A stretch of DNA of 5,897 nucleotides from Anaerolineales bacterium UBA7227 (lineage in GTDB: Bacteria; Chloroflexota; Anaerolineae; Anaerolineales; Villigracilaceae), in contig DKTP01000090.1 of the NCBI GenBank assembly GCA_002473085.1, forward strand, positions 1-5,897, written 5' to 3'. The notes under the pieces are model-generated. The model saw only the letters and a program-made list of their open reading frames with translations. It did no database searches and was not told the DNA's origin. Each line of letters opens with the position of its first letter. The first letter of the stretch is position 1. The position numbers and the translations under genes are program-made. Below, piece by piece: positions 5,532 through 5,897 of the stretch.

Positions 5532-5897
5532 ATGACAGACGCCTCCCCCGAACTCTCCGTCATCCTGCCGGCGTTCAACGAAGGCCGGCACATCCACGCC
5601 AACATCCTGCGCGTGTGCGAGGCGCTTAAAGGAATGCGGTACGAGATCATCGTGGTGGACGACGGCTCCAGCGACGACACCTTCGCCGAATCCCAGCGCG
5701 CCGCCGACGAGGGCTATCCCGTCCGTCCCGTGCGGCAGGAGGCCAACCGCGGCAAGGGCGCGAGTCTCTTCCACGGCTTCGAGTTCACGCGAGGCGAACT
5801 TGTCGCCTTCCTCGACTCCGACCTGGAGATCGCTCCCGAAAATCTCCTCACCCTCGTCCGCGTCCTGCGCGAATCGGGCGCGGACGTTGCGGCGGGA
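5532..5897 (+). CDS. family 2 glycosyltransferase (DPM1-like), N-terminal part, truncated by the window edge
   Basis: The frame opens at the ATG at 5532 and runs 122 codons to the window end without a stop. The GT-A nucleotide-sugar fold is plain. LSVILPAFNE (8-17) is the first strand and loop, EIIVVDDGSSDDT (38-50) holds the DDGS nucleotide-binding motif, NRGKGA (72-77) follows, and AFLDSDLEI (92-100) carries the metal-binding DSD. The NRGKGA and LDSDLE forms are typical of the dolichyl-/polyprenyl-phosphate mannosyl- or glucosyltransferase-like branch, which makes lipid-linked sugars on the cytoplasmic face of the membrane. Whether C-terminal membrane helices follow cannot be seen. There is no clear Shine-Dalgarno; the only purine-rich run is GAGG about 20 nt upstream, at the end of the acyl-CoA dehydrogenase. 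The 17-nt gap suggests co-transcription with it. Sugar and acceptor are unknown. Confidence 0.88.
   Translation, partial: MTDASPELSVILPAFNEGRHIHANILRVCEALKGMRYEIIVVDDGSSDDTFAESQRAADEGYPVRPVRQEANRGKGASLFHGFEFTRGELVAFLDSDLEIAPENLLTLVRVLRESGADVAAG

Overview
This window reads as a piece of bacterial chromosome with a GC-rich backbone: 43 of 60 bases are G/C at 5101-5160. A more AT-rich block lies in the middle, with 20 of 60 G/C at 2941-3000 and about 23 of 60 at 3301-3360. Gene content and style (GT39-type membrane glycosyltransferase, DUF4870 membrane proteins, a stand-alone SET protein, a Bcd-like acyl-CoA dehydrogenase) would fit an environmental Chloroflexota (Anaerolineae-like) genome. That assignment is only an impression, because no rRNA or marker gene is present.

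Layout. Positions 1-4273 are read leftward and 4345-5897 rightward, from a compact divergent promoter region at about 4274-4344. Going left from it there is a four-gene overlapping run: a beta-class DNA methyltransferase (TSPPY motif, predicted N4-cytosine), a restriction endonuclease of the BstYI/BglII family, a membrane protein with two DUF4870 modules, and a smaller membrane protein with one DUF4870 module. The gene junctions overlap by 4, 8 and 4 nt (or, at the last junction, a 2-nt gap if the better-spaced start is used). After a gap of about 260 nt holding a recognisable promoter and a hairpin-bearing leader comes a second leftward unit: a SET-domain lysine methyltransferase-like protein, then, 2 nt later, a GT39-type multi-pass glycosyltransferase cut off by the left edge. 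To the right, an extended -10 promoter and a good Shine-Dalgarno lead into a complete acyl-CoA dehydrogenase. A family 2 glycosyltransferase follows after 17 nt and runs off the right edge.

How the genes work together. The methyltransferase and endonuclease form a complete type II restriction-modification pair. By family they should target a GATC-centred site such as RGATCY or AGATCT, with cytosine-N4 methylation protecting the host. The two DUF4870 genes are locked to this pair by overlapping stop and start codons, so they are expected to be co-expressed with it. Whether they take part in defence is unknown, and this is the most interesting open question here. The flanking glycosyltransferases (a DPM1-like GT2, which would make a lipid-linked sugar, and a GT39-type enzyme, which would consume one) could belong to a cell-envelope glycosylation locus into which the lower-GC defence block was inserted. 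That is inference.

No tRNA, rRNA, CRISPR array, insertion sequence or convincing rho-independent terminator was seen.
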